Source of the DNA: Jhaorihella thermophila
GTDB lineage: Bacteria; Pseudomonadota; Alphaproteobacteria; Rhodobacterales; Rhodobacteraceae
Reading direction: 5' to 3'
Assembly (NCBI RefSeq): GCF_900108275.1
Contig: NZ_FNVD01000001.1
Coordinates: forward strand, 186,001-250,000
Length of the DNA: 64,000 nucleotides
In this document: in pieces, positions 35,102 to 44,200 of the stretch
Layout of the letters: each line of letters begins with the position of its first letter
Numbering within the stretch: position 1 is the stretch's first letter
The notes under the pieces: model-generated
The model's input: the letters and a program-made list of their open reading frames with translations, nothing else
Told to the model about the DNA's origin: nothing
The model's database searches: none
Translations under genes and position numbers: made by a program

Positions 35102-36178
35102 ATGTCGAATGTCATTGCTCTGAACGTCCCGTCCCGGCGGCTGGGCGCGCCCGCGCGCCGCGCCGCGCTGGTCGAAAGCTTTGCCCGCCACCGCCGGTTC
35201 GGCGACGATGTCTTCTGGCTGAAGGAAAACGCCGAACTGCTGAACATTCTGGAATGCACCGGGCTGGATCTCGGCCCGGATGCCCTGGCCCCGCATGAAG
35301 GTTTCTATGCGGATATCGAGCGGCGGCTGGGGTTCTTTCCCCAGTATTACCGATTCTTTCTGTCGATCTGCCTGGATCTGGAGGATCTGGGCATGCCGGG
35401 CGACAAGGGCGAGGCGCTGTGCCGCTGGGCCGCGCGCGAGGGGCTGGCGGATGCGGAACTGTCCGATCTGCAAAGGGCCGAGGCGCGGCGGCTGATGTTG
35501 CGGCGCGGAATCGACCCGCTGCCCGAGGATGCCGGGCTGGAGGATCGGCTTCGGCTCTTCATGGATCGCAGCGAAACCTTTGCCATGCCGAACAAGAAGG
35601 CGGCCTATGAGCTGACCCATATCGTGTTCTACCTGAGCGAATACGGCCGGCGCGATCCGGGCCTGTCGGCGGCTGCGGCCAAGAGCCTGGAATTCGCCGG
35701 CATCCTTGCCTTTCTCGATCAGAACGTCGATCTGCTGGCCGAGATCTGCGTGGCCATGCGTCATGCGGGGATCGCGCCCTCGTCGATCTGGGAGGACTGG
35801 CTGGAGCAGGAAACCCGGCGCTTTGCGGTGCTGTCCGGGGCGCGGGCGGATACGGGGGACGAGTATCACGAATTCCTGGTCTGCAATTGGGCGATGGCCG
35901 TGTCCGGGCGGCCGAACTTCGTTCAGGCGATGACGCGGGACCGGATGTCCTTTCACCGCCCCGCGCCGTCGGCCGGGCCGCTGCGCGAGGTTTCGCAGTG
36001 CATGTTCCGTCTGGATGACGCGCGCAGCGACGACTGGGAGACGATGCGGCCGCTGGTGTTCGATGCTGTGACCGAAACCGGGCAGCAGGTTCTGGCGGCG
36101 GCCGAGGCCAGCAGCACCCGGTTTGCCGAATTCTTCTCCGGCTTTGCCCGGACGGGGCTGCGGGGGGGTGCGCTCTGA
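35102..36178 (+). CDS. Uncharacterised 358-residue helical protein, partner of the repeat protein
   Basis: Not recognised. It starts MSNVIALNVPSRRLG after AAAGGAGAAAACGG, 64 bp behind the repeat-protein gene on the same strand, so the two are probably co-transcribed. There is no signal peptide or membrane segment; composition suggests an all-alpha cytoplasmic fold. Notable blocks are DDVFWLKENAELLNILECTG (residues 39-58), RLGFFPQYYRFFLSIC (about 79-94), KKAAYELTHIVFYLSEYGR (about 164-182) and the Trp-rich SSIWEDWLEQE. The ELTHxxFYL stretch looks like a conserved functional motif. No catalytic metal motif stands out. Confidence 0.75.
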   Translation: MSNVIALNVPSRRLGAPARRAALVESFARHRRFGDDVFWLKENAELLNILECTGLDLGPDALAPHEGFYADIERRLGFFPQYYRFFLSICLDLEDLGMPGDKGEALCRWAAREGLADAELSDLQRAEARRLMLRRGIDPLPEDAGLEDRLRLFMDRSETFAMPNKKAAYELTHIVFYLSEYGRRDPGLSAAAAKSLEFAGILAFLDQNVDLLAEICVAMRHAGIAPSSIWEDWLEQETRRFAVLSGARADTGDEYHEFLVCNWAMAVSGRPNFVQAMTRDRMSFHRPAPSAGPLREVSQCMFRLDDARSDDWETMRPLVFDAVTETGQQVLAAAEASSTRFAEFFSGFARTGLRGGAL

Positions 36179-36299
36179 GCCCGCGCCGGCGCCAGTGCCG
36201 GGCGGCCGGGTGCGACCAATGCGCCGAACATTCCGAATCCTGCACATTTTCCTGGACGGCGCGGTGGCATGTGCTAACCTTTCCGCATTGGAGGAAGCC

Positions 36300-36617
36300 A
36301 TGCCCGAGCTTGTCAAACTTTACATCAAGAATGTTCTCATCGGCTATCTGGTTGCCGCGATCTTCGTCGCGGTGCTGTTGTGGCTCAACGTGATGAACCT
36401 CTGGCACTTGGTCACCACCTCGGATGCGGGGGTGCTGGCGGTGGGCGTGCTGTGGTTTGCGCACGGCATCGTCTTTGCCGGCGTTCAGTTCGCCTGGGCG
36501 GTGATGTCCCTGGCCGAACGCGAGGATCACGGCCCGCGCGGCGGTCTGCCGGCGGTCTGGCGGCTGCGCCCGGTCCGGGCCGAGGCGGCCGCGCCGCGCG
36601 GACAGGACCGCCGCTGA
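36300..36617 (+). CDS. Small two-helix membrane protein
   Basis: 105 residues with two predicted transmembrane segments (about 10-32 and 45-68: GYLVAAIFVAVLLW and VLAVGVLWFAHGIVFAGVQF) and an Arg/Pro-rich cytoplasmic tail. No family is recognised. I took ATG 36300 (MPELVKLYIKN), after TTGGAGGAAGCC. It lies between the helical partner protein and the 6S-like RNA. Confidence 0.65.
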   Translation: MPELVKLYIKNVLIGYLVAAIFVAVLLWLNVMNLWHLVTTSDAGVLAVGVLWFAHGIVFAGVQFAWAVMSLAEREDHGPRGGLPAVWRLRPVRAEAAAPRGQDRR

Positions 36618-36697
36618 CCGCGTTCCGGCAACCGCAGGTCGCGCATCCGATCACGAGGTTGGGACTTGCCCGGCACGCGCGCCATGCCTAAATGGAC

Positions 36698-36865
36698 GGC
36701 GGCGGGTTCTGCCCTTCGCGTGACAGGTTGCATTCCAGTGGCCTTAAACAATTCCGAGGGAGCTGGCTCTGTTCAGGTCTTGGCCTGATTACCCGGCGCC
36801 CACCTGTACATACAGGTCCTCGGGAATCATAACCGCACGGTTGCCTGGTGGTCCCGCCGCTTTTT
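36698..36865 (+). ncRNA. ssrS: Probable 6S RNA
   Basis: A gene-free stretch with the rod-like design of 6S RNA, which binds sigma-70 RNA polymerase in stationary phase. The ends pair as GCGGCGGG (36699-36706) with CCCGCCGC (36853-36860), followed by TTTTT; a weaker CAGG/CCTG stem continues inward; a long unpaired middle follows; the outer arm pairs TTCCGAGG (36752) with CCTCGGGAA; and small hairpins occur at ACCTGT-ACAT-ACAGGT and AACCG-CA-CGGTT. A length of about 165 nt fits alphaproteobacterial 6S RNAs. Identity rests on structure and general resemblance, not on an alignment. Confidence 0.6.
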
Positions 36866-36938
36866 CCGTCTACCGCGTCATGATTGGGGTGCCGCGCCGG
36901 CCGTGCCCGCGTGGACAGGGGTGATCGGGTTGATTTTT

Positions 36939-36953
36939 GTTCACCGATTGTTC
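36939..36953. promoter_or_regulatory. LexA (SOS) box of mmcB
   Basis: GTTCACCGATTGTTC is an exact GTTC-N7-GTTC, the alphaproteobacterial LexA operator. It ends 11 bp before the mmcB start codon, so repressor binding would block transcription of this DNA-damage gene. Confidence 0.88.
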
Positions 36954-36964
36954 ACAGTTTCCGC

Positions 36965-37426
36965 ATGACACTGGATCTGCAACCCGGCCAGAAGCTCGCC
37001 CGCGGGGTGTCCCGGCACCTGCGGGGCCTGGGGTTCGTCTCGGTCGAGGAATTCGTTCCCGCGCGGGGGCTGCGGGTGGATGTCATGGCGTTGGGTCCGA
37101 AGGGCGAGCTGTGGGTGATCGAATGCAAATCCAGCCGCGCCGATTTTCTGTCGGATGCCAAGTGGCAGGGCTATCTGGACTGGTGCGACCGCTATTTCTG
37201 GGCGGTTGACGTGGACTTTCCGACCGACCTGCTGCCGCCGGACACCGGCCTCATCATTTCGGACGCCTATGATGCCGAGATCATCCGCATGGCGCCCGAG
37301 GACAAGCTGCCGCCCGCCCGCCGCAAGGCCATGATCCAGAAATTCGCCACGCACGCCGCGCGCAGGTTGCAGGCGCTGCGCGATCCGGGCGCGGCGCTGT
37401 TCGACGACAGCGGGGACGAGGGATAG
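36965..37426 (+). CDS. mmcB: MmcB-family DNA repair protein
   Basis: 153 residues of the MmcB family, SOS-induced nuclease-like proteins first described in Caulobacter. The PD-(D/E)XK-type core is visible: RVDVMALGPKGELWVIECKSS supplies the Asp and the ExK motif (split here as RVDVMALGPKGE and LWVIECKSS), followed by DFLSDAKWQGYLDWCD and a final DTGLIISDAY strand. The start is ATG 36965, directly behind a LexA box. Confidence 0.9.
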   Translation: MTLDLQPGQKLARGVSRHLRGLGFVSVEEFVPARGLRVDVMALGPKGELWVIECKSSRADFLSDAKWQGYLDWCDRYFWAVDVDFPTDLLPPDTGLIISDAYDAEIIRMAPEDKLPPARRKAMIQKFATHAARRLQALRDPGAALFDDSGDEG

Positions 37427-37429
37427 GCG

Positions 37430-37630
37430 CTACTTTTTCCTGGGCTGACCCACCGCGCGGGCGGCCTGCGCCGCGGCGCGGATCTCCTCGGCGATCTCGT
37501 CGGCTTCTTCGGGGTCGAAATCCATCGGGATCTCGACGCCGTCGGCCTCGATGAACAGGCGGACCATGCCGCGGTCGGTCGGGCCGATCTGGAGATTCGC
37601 CTCGATGTCGCGTTCGGTGTTGATGCCCAT
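37430..37630 (-). CDS. DUF6324-like small protein
   Basis: 66 residues (MGINTERDIEANLQIGP...). It has strands around GMVRLFIEADGVEIPMDF and an acidic helix (PEEADEIAEEI) before a basic tail. It resembles a small family conserved in Rhodobacteraceae; the DUF number is from memory. Function is unknown. Convergent with mmcB, with a 3-bp gap. Confidence 0.7.
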   Translation of the reverse strand: MGINTERDIEANLQIGPTDRGMVRLFIEADGVEIPMDFDPEEADEIAEEIRAAAQAARAVGQPRKK

Positions 37631-37783
37631 GCCGGCCTCCGTTCACTGCGGCGCTCGTGCTACCCGGTGAAGGCGGCGAAATCAAGCAGGCGCGGGATGA
37701 TCGGGATGCGCCGCATTCCTTCGGACGGGAGCGTTTTATCCGCTTGCAATCGCCTGCGGTGTTGGCTACACGGCCCCCCAAGT

Positions 37784-37860
37784 GCCGCCTTAGCTCAGTT
37801 GGTTAGAGCGCTGGATTGTGGATCCAGAGGTCCCCCGTTCGAGCCGGGGAGGCGGTACCA
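37784..37860 (+). tRNA. tRNA-His (GTG)
   Basis: A complete cloverleaf with encoded CCA. The acceptor is GCCGCCT/AGGCGGT, the anticodon stem-loop CTGGATTGTGGATCCAG carries GTG, and the T arm is CCCCGTTCGAGCCGGGG. The base before G1 is T and the discriminator is A73, so the usual G-1:C73 of histidine tRNAs is not encoded, as reported for a clade of alphaproteobacteria. Confidence 0.97.
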
Positions 37861-37999
37861 TCCCAGGCCGAGCCATCCCAAGCCGACGCGCCGCCGCGAT
37901 TGCCGCCGGGCACCCGGCGCGGTAAACCCGTAGCTCGGACGCGCGGACCGATGCCGGCCATCGGGGCGCGTTGCGGCAACTGAACAAGGCGGAGCACCC

Positions 38000-39010
38000 G
38001 TGGCCAAGGACGCCCTGAACCGAAGCGCAAGACTGTCCGTCGCCCCGATGATGGACTGGACGGACCGCCATTGCCGGTATCTGCACCGGCTGCTCAGCCG
38101 CGAGGCGCTGCTCTATACCGAGATGGTGACCGCGCCGGCGCTGGTGCGGGGCGGTGCGCTGCATCTGCTCGATCACAGCCCCGAAGAACATCCCGTCGCC
38201 CTGCAGCTTGGCGGGTCGGATCCCGAGGAACTGGCGCAGGCCGCGCGGATCGGCGAAGAGGCAGGCTATGACGAGATCAACCTCAATTGCGGCTGCCCGT
38301 CGGACCGGGTGCAGTCGGGGGCCTTCGGCGCGGTGCTGATGAAATCGCCCGAACTGGTGGCCGATTGCGTCGCCGCCATGCGCGCGGCGGTCTCGGTCGA
38401 GGTCACGGTCAAGTGCCGGATCGGGGTGGACCAGCAGGAGCCGCGCGAGGTGCTGCCGCGATTCGTCGAGGCCATCGCGGGCGCCGGATGCGAGCGCGTC
38501 ACCATCCATGCCCGCAAGGCCTGGCTGCAGGGGCTGAGCCCGAAGGAGAACCGCGATGTGCCGCCGCTGGACTACGATATCGTGCTGGACATGAAGGCGG
38601 CGTTTCCGGGGCTGCATGTTTCGGTCAATGGGGGCATCGTGTCGCTGGAGCAGGCCCGCGCGTTTCTTGATGAGGGGCTCGACGGGGTGATGATCGGGCG
38701 CGCGGCCTATCACGCGCCGGCCGACATCCTTGCCGCGGCCGATCCCGAGATCTGGGGCACGGGCGAGGCGGCCGATCCGGTGCGCGTGGCGCGTGACATG
38801 CTGCCCTATATCGAATCGCACCTGTCCGCCGGCGGCGCGCTGCATCAGGTGACGCGGCACATGCTGGGGCTGTTCGCCGGCCGCCCCGGCGCGCGGATGT
38901 GGCGGCGGGTGCTGTCCGAGGGCGCCCATCGCCCCGGCGCCGGGCCCGAGCTGGTCGAGGAGGCGCTGGCCCATGTCGCGCCTCTGGCCGAGGCCCGCCG
39001 CGCGGTGTAA
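38000..39010 (+). CDS. dusA: tRNA-dihydrouridine synthase A
   Basis: A 336-residue FMN enzyme that reduces uridines in the tRNA D loop. LSVAPMMDWTDRHCRY at the N-terminus, the catalytic-Cys block INLNCGCPSDRVQ near residue 97, TVKCRIGVD, TIHARKAWLQGLSPKENR and the FMN phosphate loop VNGGI...GVMIGRAAY mark the DusA branch. It starts with GTG 38000 after GGCGGAGC. It lies 139 bp behind tRNA-His. Confidence 0.94.
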   Translation: MAKDALNRSARLSVAPMMDWTDRHCRYLHRLLSREALLYTEMVTAPALVRGGALHLLDHSPEEHPVALQLGGSDPEELAQAARIGEEAGYDEINLNCGCPSDRVQSGAFGAVLMKSPELVADCVAAMRAAVSVEVTVKCRIGVDQQEPREVLPRFVEAIAGAGCERVTIHARKAWLQGLSPKENRDVPPLDYDIVLDMKAAFPGLHVSVNGGIVSLEQARAFLDEGLDGVMIGRAAYHAPADILAAADPEIWGTGEAADPVRVARDMLPYIESHLSAGGALHQVTRHMLGLFAGRPGARMWRRVLSEGAHRPGAGPELVEEALAHVAPLAEARRAV

Positions 39011-39042
39011 GCAAGCCGCGCAGGCGATCGGGGAGATTTCAC

Positions 39043-39867
39043 ATGCCGGACATGATGCTGCTGGCGCAGATGGGGCTGATGCTGATGGTCATCGGCGCCT
39101 TTGCCGGAGTGCTGGCTGGGCTTCTGGGCGTGGGCGGCGGCATCGTGCTGGTGCCGGCCTTCTTCTATGCCTTCCAAACACTCGGCTATGGCGGGCCGCA
39201 GCTGATGCAGATGTGTCTGGCGACCTCGCTGGCGACGATCATCGTGACCTCGGTGCGGTCGGTGCTGGCGCATAACCGGCGCGGCGCGGTGGACTGGGAG
39301 ATCCTGCGCGGCTGGGGGCCGGGGATTGCCGTGGGCGCAGTGATCGGCGTGATGGTGGCGGCGTCGCTGCGCTCGGTGACGCTGCAGGCGGTGTTCGGGT
39401 GCCTGGGCATCGTGATCGGGCTGTATCTGGGCTTTGGCCGGTCGGAATGGCGGCTGGGCGAGGCCATGCCGCGCGGCATCCGCCGGGTGATCCTGTCGCC
39501 GCTGGTAGGGTTCCTGTCGGTGCTGATGGGGATCGGCGGGGGCAGTTTCGGGGTGCCGCTGATGACGCTCTACAACACGCCGATCCACCGCGCCGTGGCC
39601 ACCGCGGCCGGGTTCGGCGTGATCATCGCGGTGCCGTCGGTCGCGGGCTTCCTGCTCTACCAGATCGACCCGGCGCAGCGTCCGCCGCTGACCGTGGGCG
39701 CGGTGAATCTGGTGGCCTTCGGCATCGTCATCGCCATGACCATGATGACCGCGCCGCTGGGGGTGAAGCTCGCGCATGCGATGGACCCCAAGCCGCTGCG
39801 CCGGGTATTCGCGGTGTTCCTGACGCTGGTTGCGCTCAACATGCTGCGCAAGGCGCTGGGATGGTAG
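39043..39867 (+). CDS. TauE/SafE (TSUP) family anion transporter
   Basis: A 274-residue inner-membrane protein with about eight helices in two halves, each with a Gly-rich loop typical of the family: GLLGVGGGIVLVPAF near residue 25 and MGIGGGSFGVPLMTLY near residue 165. Members export sulfite, sulfoacetate or similar anions. The start is ATG 39043, 32 bp after dusA. Its last codons overlap the next gene by 7 bp. Confidence 0.88.
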   Translation: MPDMMLLAQMGLMLMVIGAFAGVLAGLLGVGGGIVLVPAFFYAFQTLGYGGPQLMQMCLATSLATIIVTSVRSVLAHNRRGAVDWEILRGWGPGIAVGAVIGVMVAASLRSVTLQAVFGCLGIVIGLYLGFGRSEWRLGEAMPRGIRRVILSPLVGFLSVLMGIGGGSFGVPLMTLYNTPIHRAVATAAGFGVIIAVPSVAGFLLYQIDPAQRPPLTVGAVNLVAFGIVIAMTMMTAPLGVKLAHAMDPKPLRRVFAVFLTLVALNMLRKALGW

Positions 39868-40652
39868 AGCCGCTTGCCACGCGCGGCTGGGTCCGGTTCC
39901 CGCATGACGCGGGGGTGGCGGACTGGGCCGCGCGGGCGCGGGCGCGCGCGGCGCGGGCGGCGCGCGATCCGGCCTTTGCCCGCTGGCATGTCTGCGAAGA
40001 CACATGGTTCGTCGGCGTCGATGCGCTGGAGAACGACCCGCGAGGCAGGGTGGAGGGCTCGGCCCCGCTGGGCGGGCCGGCGGTGGACTTCATCCGGGCC
40101 CATCTGGGCGGGCTGCCGCCGCTGCACCGGGGGCAGGTATCGGCGGTCCATCCCGGCTATCCCCGACCGCGCGAGGGCGAAAGCGAGTCGGCCTTCCGCT
40201 ATCGGCTGCGGCGGGACGCGGCGCATGTGGACGGGATCAAGGCGACCGGCCCCGACCGGCGGCGGCGAATCGAAGAGCCGCATGCCTGGATCCTGGGCCT
40301 GCCGCTGACCGAAACCGATCCGGGCGCGGCGCCGCTGGTGGTCTGGGACGGCAGCCACCGGATCATGCGGGCGCGGCTGGCCGAGGCGCTGGCCGGGCAC
40401 GATCCCCGCGACTGGGGCCGGGTGGACGTGACCGAAGCCTACGCGGCCGCCCGCCGCGAGGTCTTCGAGCGCTGCACGCGCGTCGTCCTGCATGCGGGGC
40501 CGGGCGAGGCGTATCTTTTGCATCCGCTGGCGCTGCACGGGATCGCACCGTGGCAGGACGGCGCCCGCGCGCCCGCGGACGGGCGCGTGATCGCCTATTT
40601 CCGTCCGCCCTGGACGGGCCCGGTTCGCGACTGGCTGGGTCAAGTCGGCTGA
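39861..40652 (+). CDS. Fe(II)/2-oxoglutarate dioxygenase-like protein
   Basis: 263 residues that look like a double-stranded beta-helix oxygenase. AAHVDGIK (near 117-124) gives the HxD pair, LHPLALHGIAPW (near 222) the distal His, and RVIAYFRP the Arg expected to hold 2-oxoglutarate. The general pattern resembles phytanoyl-CoA-dioxygenase-type proteins. The substrate is unknown. It starts at ATG 39861 inside the end of the TSUP gene (ATGGTAG), so it is translationally coupled. Confidence 0.65.
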   Translation: MVEPLATRGWVRFPHDAGVADWAARARARAARAARDPAFARWHVCEDTWFVGVDALENDPRGRVEGSAPLGGPAVDFIRAHLGGLPPLHRGQVSAVHPGYPRPREGESESAFRYRLRRDAAHVDGIKATGPDRRRRIEEPHAWILGLPLTETDPGAAPLVVWDGSHRIMRARLAEALAGHDPRDWGRVDVTEAYAAARREVFERCTRVVLHAGPGEAYLLHPLALHGIAPWQDGARAPADGRVIAYFRPPWTGPVRDWLGQVG

Positions 40653-41274
40653 GCCGCCTGTGGCCTCGGGATCACCGGTCTCGCTGACCACCATATCTTG
40701 TGTGCCGGGGGCAGGGGCGACCGAGTCGCGTCCGTGCCGTCGGGCAGGCCGATTCGCCGCGCTGTGACCGCCGCGACACGGGGAAAGACGGTAGCGCCGC
40801 CCCGGCGAACAGATGTTGCATGTGCATGTTTTCGCGCGGCTGGGCGCGCGGCAAGGGCTGCTAATAAGTTTATTATAAAAGGTAATTTTAATTTTCGCGC
40901 CGTAGCCGGGTCGTGGCCGGGCTGTGGATTGTGATGTGGATGAATCAGGGACTTTTGGGGGGAATCGCGTGCCTTCCGCGTCAACCCAAAATTCCCGCGC
41001 AAAGGTCTAAAAATTTCGTTGACCTTCTATGGTGCCATACGTCAGATTGTGGCTGTCGGCTGATCGACCACTAAATCTGGTATCAAATCCAGGGCGACAG
41101 CAGGGCGCAAGGAACGACATCGCCAGACGCGGCCATCCGGCCGGAGCGGTGGCACGAGCGGATGTGCCGCGCGGGGAGGGTTTGTCCTTTCGTCCAACGG
41201 CAGCGGGGGCGCGATCCCCCGAACTTTCGGGGGGCGAAGGCCCATAAGGAACGGCTGGGACAGAGGCAGCGGAA
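40653..41274 (+). other. Long leader and promoter region of nrdJ
   Basis: No gene is seen in this 622-bp stretch. It includes an AT-rich block (40860-40897), a candidate -35 (TTGACC 41019-41024), paired NrdR-like boxes (41037-41083), and a leader hairpin CCCCCGAA-CT-TTCGGGGG (41216-41233) near the nrdJ start. I looked for a cobalamin riboswitch because nrdJ needs B12, but saw no convincing B12 box. Confidence 0.5.
41037..41083. promoter_or_regulatory. Paired NrdR-like boxes upstream of nrdJ
   Basis: Two 16-mers, ATACGTCAGATTGTGG (41037-41052) and CCACTAAATCTGGTAT (41068-41083), match the NrdR consensus ACACWATATATWGTGT at 10 and 11 of 16 positions. They are spaced exactly 31 bp, three helical turns, as NrdR pairs normally are. 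They lie just downstream of a TTGACC -35-like element. NrdR would repress nrdJ when dNTPs are plentiful. Confidence 0.6.
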
Positions 41275-44200
41275 ATGAAGATCGAAAGACGTTTTACCAA
41301 GGCAGGCCAGGACGCCTACGCGGACATCGCGTTCACCACCACCAGTTCGGAGATTCGCAACCCGGACGGGTCGATCGTGTTCAAGCTGGACGAGATCGAG
41401 GTGCCCGCGGGTTGGAGCCAGGTCGCCTGTGACGTCATCGCGCAGAAATATTTCCGCAAGGCGGGTGTGCCCGCGCGCCTGAAAAAGGTGCCCGAAACGG
41501 ACGTGCCGGAATTCCTTTGGCGGTCGGTTGCCGATGGCGACGACGTGGAAACCGGGGGCGAAACCTCGGCCAAGCAGGTCTTTGACCGTCTGGCGGGCGC
41601 CTGGGCCTATTGGGGCTGGAAGGGCGGCTATTTCACCACCGAAGAGGATGCGCGGGCCTATTACGACGAAATGCGCTACATGCTGGCCGCGCAGATGGCC
41701 GCGCCGAACAGCCCGCAATGGTTCAACACCGGCCTGCACTGGGCCTATGGCATCGACGGACCCAGCCAGGGCCACCATTATGTCGATTACAAGACCGGCA
41801 AGCTGGTCAAGTCGAAATCGGCCTATGAACACCCCCAGCCGCATGCCTGCTTCATCCAGTCGGTGCAGGACGATCTGGTGAACGATGGCGGCATCATGGA
41901 CCTGTGGGTGCGCGAGGCGCGGCTGTTCAAATACGGCTCGGGCACCGGCACCAACTTTTCGTCCTTGCGCGCCGAGGGAGAGAAGCTCTCGGGCGGGGGC
42001 AAGTCCTCGGGGCTGATGGGCTTTCTCAAGATCGGCGACCGGGCTGCCGGTGCGATCAAATCGGGCGGGACCACCCGTCGAGCAGCGAAGATGGTGATCG
42101 TCGATGCCGACCATCCGGACATCGAGGAGTTCATCAACTGGAAGGTGCTGGAAGAGCAGAAGGTGGCAAGCCTCGTCGCCGGCTCGAAGATGCACGAAAA
42201 GAAGCTGAACGCCATCTTCAAGGCCATCGGGCAGTGGGACGGAGCGCAAGCGGACGCCTGTGACCCGGCGAAGAACGCCGCGCTCAAGGACGCGATCCGC
42301 GACGCCAAGCGCAACATGATCCCCGAGACCTACATCAAGCGGGTTCTCGACTATGCAAGGCAGGGTCATACGGGCATCGAATTTCCCACCTACGACACGG
42401 ACTGGGATTCGGAGGCCTACAACACCGTGTCGGGGCAGAACTCCAACAACTCGATCCGGGTGACCAACGCCTTTCTCGAGGCGGTGAAGAAGGATGCCGA
42501 CTGGGAGCTCGTCAACCGCACCGACGGCAAGGTGGCCAAGGTAGTGCGCGCCCGCGACCTGTGGGACCAGATCGGGCACGCCGCCTGGGCCTGCGCCGAT
42601 CCGGGGATCCAGTTCCACGACACGGTGAACGAATGGCATACCTGCCCCGCCGACGGGCCGATCCGCGGCTCGAACCCCTGTTCGGAATACATGTTCCTGG
42701 ACGACACCGCCTGCAACCTGGCCTCGATGAACCTGCTGACCTTCCTGCGTGACGGGGCGTTCCAGGCCGAGGACTACATGCACGCCACGCGTCTGTGGAC
42801 GCTGACCTTGGAAATCAGCGTGATGATGGCGCAGTTCCCCAGCAAGGAGATCGCGCGGCTGTCCTACGACTTCCGCACGCTGGGACTGGGTTACGCCAAT
42901 ATCGGCGGGCTGCTGATGAACCTCGGGATCGGCTATGACAGCGACGAAGGCCGCGCGCTCTGCGGCGCGCTGACTGCGATCCTGACCGGCGTGGCCTATG
43001 CCACCAGCGCCGAGATCGCCGGAGAGCTGGGCGCCTTCGCCCGGTTCGACAAGAACCGCGACCACATGCTGCGGGTGATCCGCAACCACCGCAACGCGGC
43101 CCATGGCAACAGCGAGGGCTATGAGGGCCTGTCGGTCAAGCCGGTGCCGCTGGATCACGTCAACTGCCCCGACCCGAAGCTGGTGCTGCTGGCCATTTCC
43201 GCCTGGGACGAGGCGCTGGCGCTGGGTGAGAAGCACGGCTATCGCAACGCGCAGGTCAGCGTGATCGCCCCCACCGGCACGATCGGGCTGGTGATGGACT
43301 GCGACACCACGGGGATCGAGCCGGACTTTGCGCTGGTCAAGTTCAAGAAGCTCGCCGGCGGCGGCTACTTCAAGATCATCAACCGCTCGGTCCCCGCGGC
43401 GCTTGAGAAGCTCGGCTATTCCTCTGCCGAGATCGAGGAAATCATCGCCTATGCGGTGGGTCACGGCACGATCGGAAACGCGCCGGGGATCAACCCTACC
43501 ACGCTTGCGGCCAAGGGGTTCGGCCCCAACGAGATCGCCAAGGTGGACGCAGCACTGGCGCAGGCCTTCGACATCCGCTTCGTGTTCAACCAGTGGACGC
43601 TGGGCGAGGAATTCTGCCGCAACGTGCTGAAGATCCCGGCCGAGGATCTCAACGACCCGACCTTCGACCTGCTGCGGCATCTGGGTTTTTCCCGCGCCGA
43701 CATCGAGGCGGCCAACGACCACGTCTGCGGAACCATGACGCTCGAGGGCGCGCCGCATCTGAAGCCCGAACACTACCCCGTGTTCGACTGCGCCAACCCC
43801 TGCGGCAAGAAGGGAAAGCGGTTCCTGTCGGTCGAAAGCCACATCCGCATGATGGCGGCGGCGCAAAGCTTCATCTCGGGGGCGATCTCCAAGACGATCA
43901 ACATGCCCAATTCGGCCACCATCGAGGACTGTCAGAAGGCCTATGAACTCAGCTGGTCGCTGGGGGTGAAGGCCAATGCGCTCTACCGCGACGGCTCCAA
44001 GCTCAGCCAGCCGCTGGCCGCCGCTCTGGTCGAGGATGACGACGATGCGGCCGAGACGCTGGAAAGCGGCAGCCCCCAGGAAAAGGCGGCGACGCTCGCC
44101 GAGAAGGTCGTGGAAAAGGTGGTGGTCAAGGAAATCATCCGCGCCCACCGCGAAAAGCTGCCGCATCGTCGCAAGGGCTACACCCAGAAGGCCGTGGTCG

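Noticed and set aside
37857-37900. Attachment site or duplication after tRNA-His (GAGCCATCCCA repeats)
   Set aside because: Only short, imperfect direct repeats and no integrase or displaced tRNA end in the neighbourhood.
40920-40960. DnaA boxes in CTGTGGATTGTGATGTGG
   Set aside because: TGTGGATTG and TGTGGATGA each miss the consensus at the critical end bases.
40653-41274. Cobalamin riboswitch ahead of the B12-dependent nrdJ
   Set aside because: No convincing B12 box or surrounding helices; the region is better explained by NrdR-like boxes and a simple hairpin.
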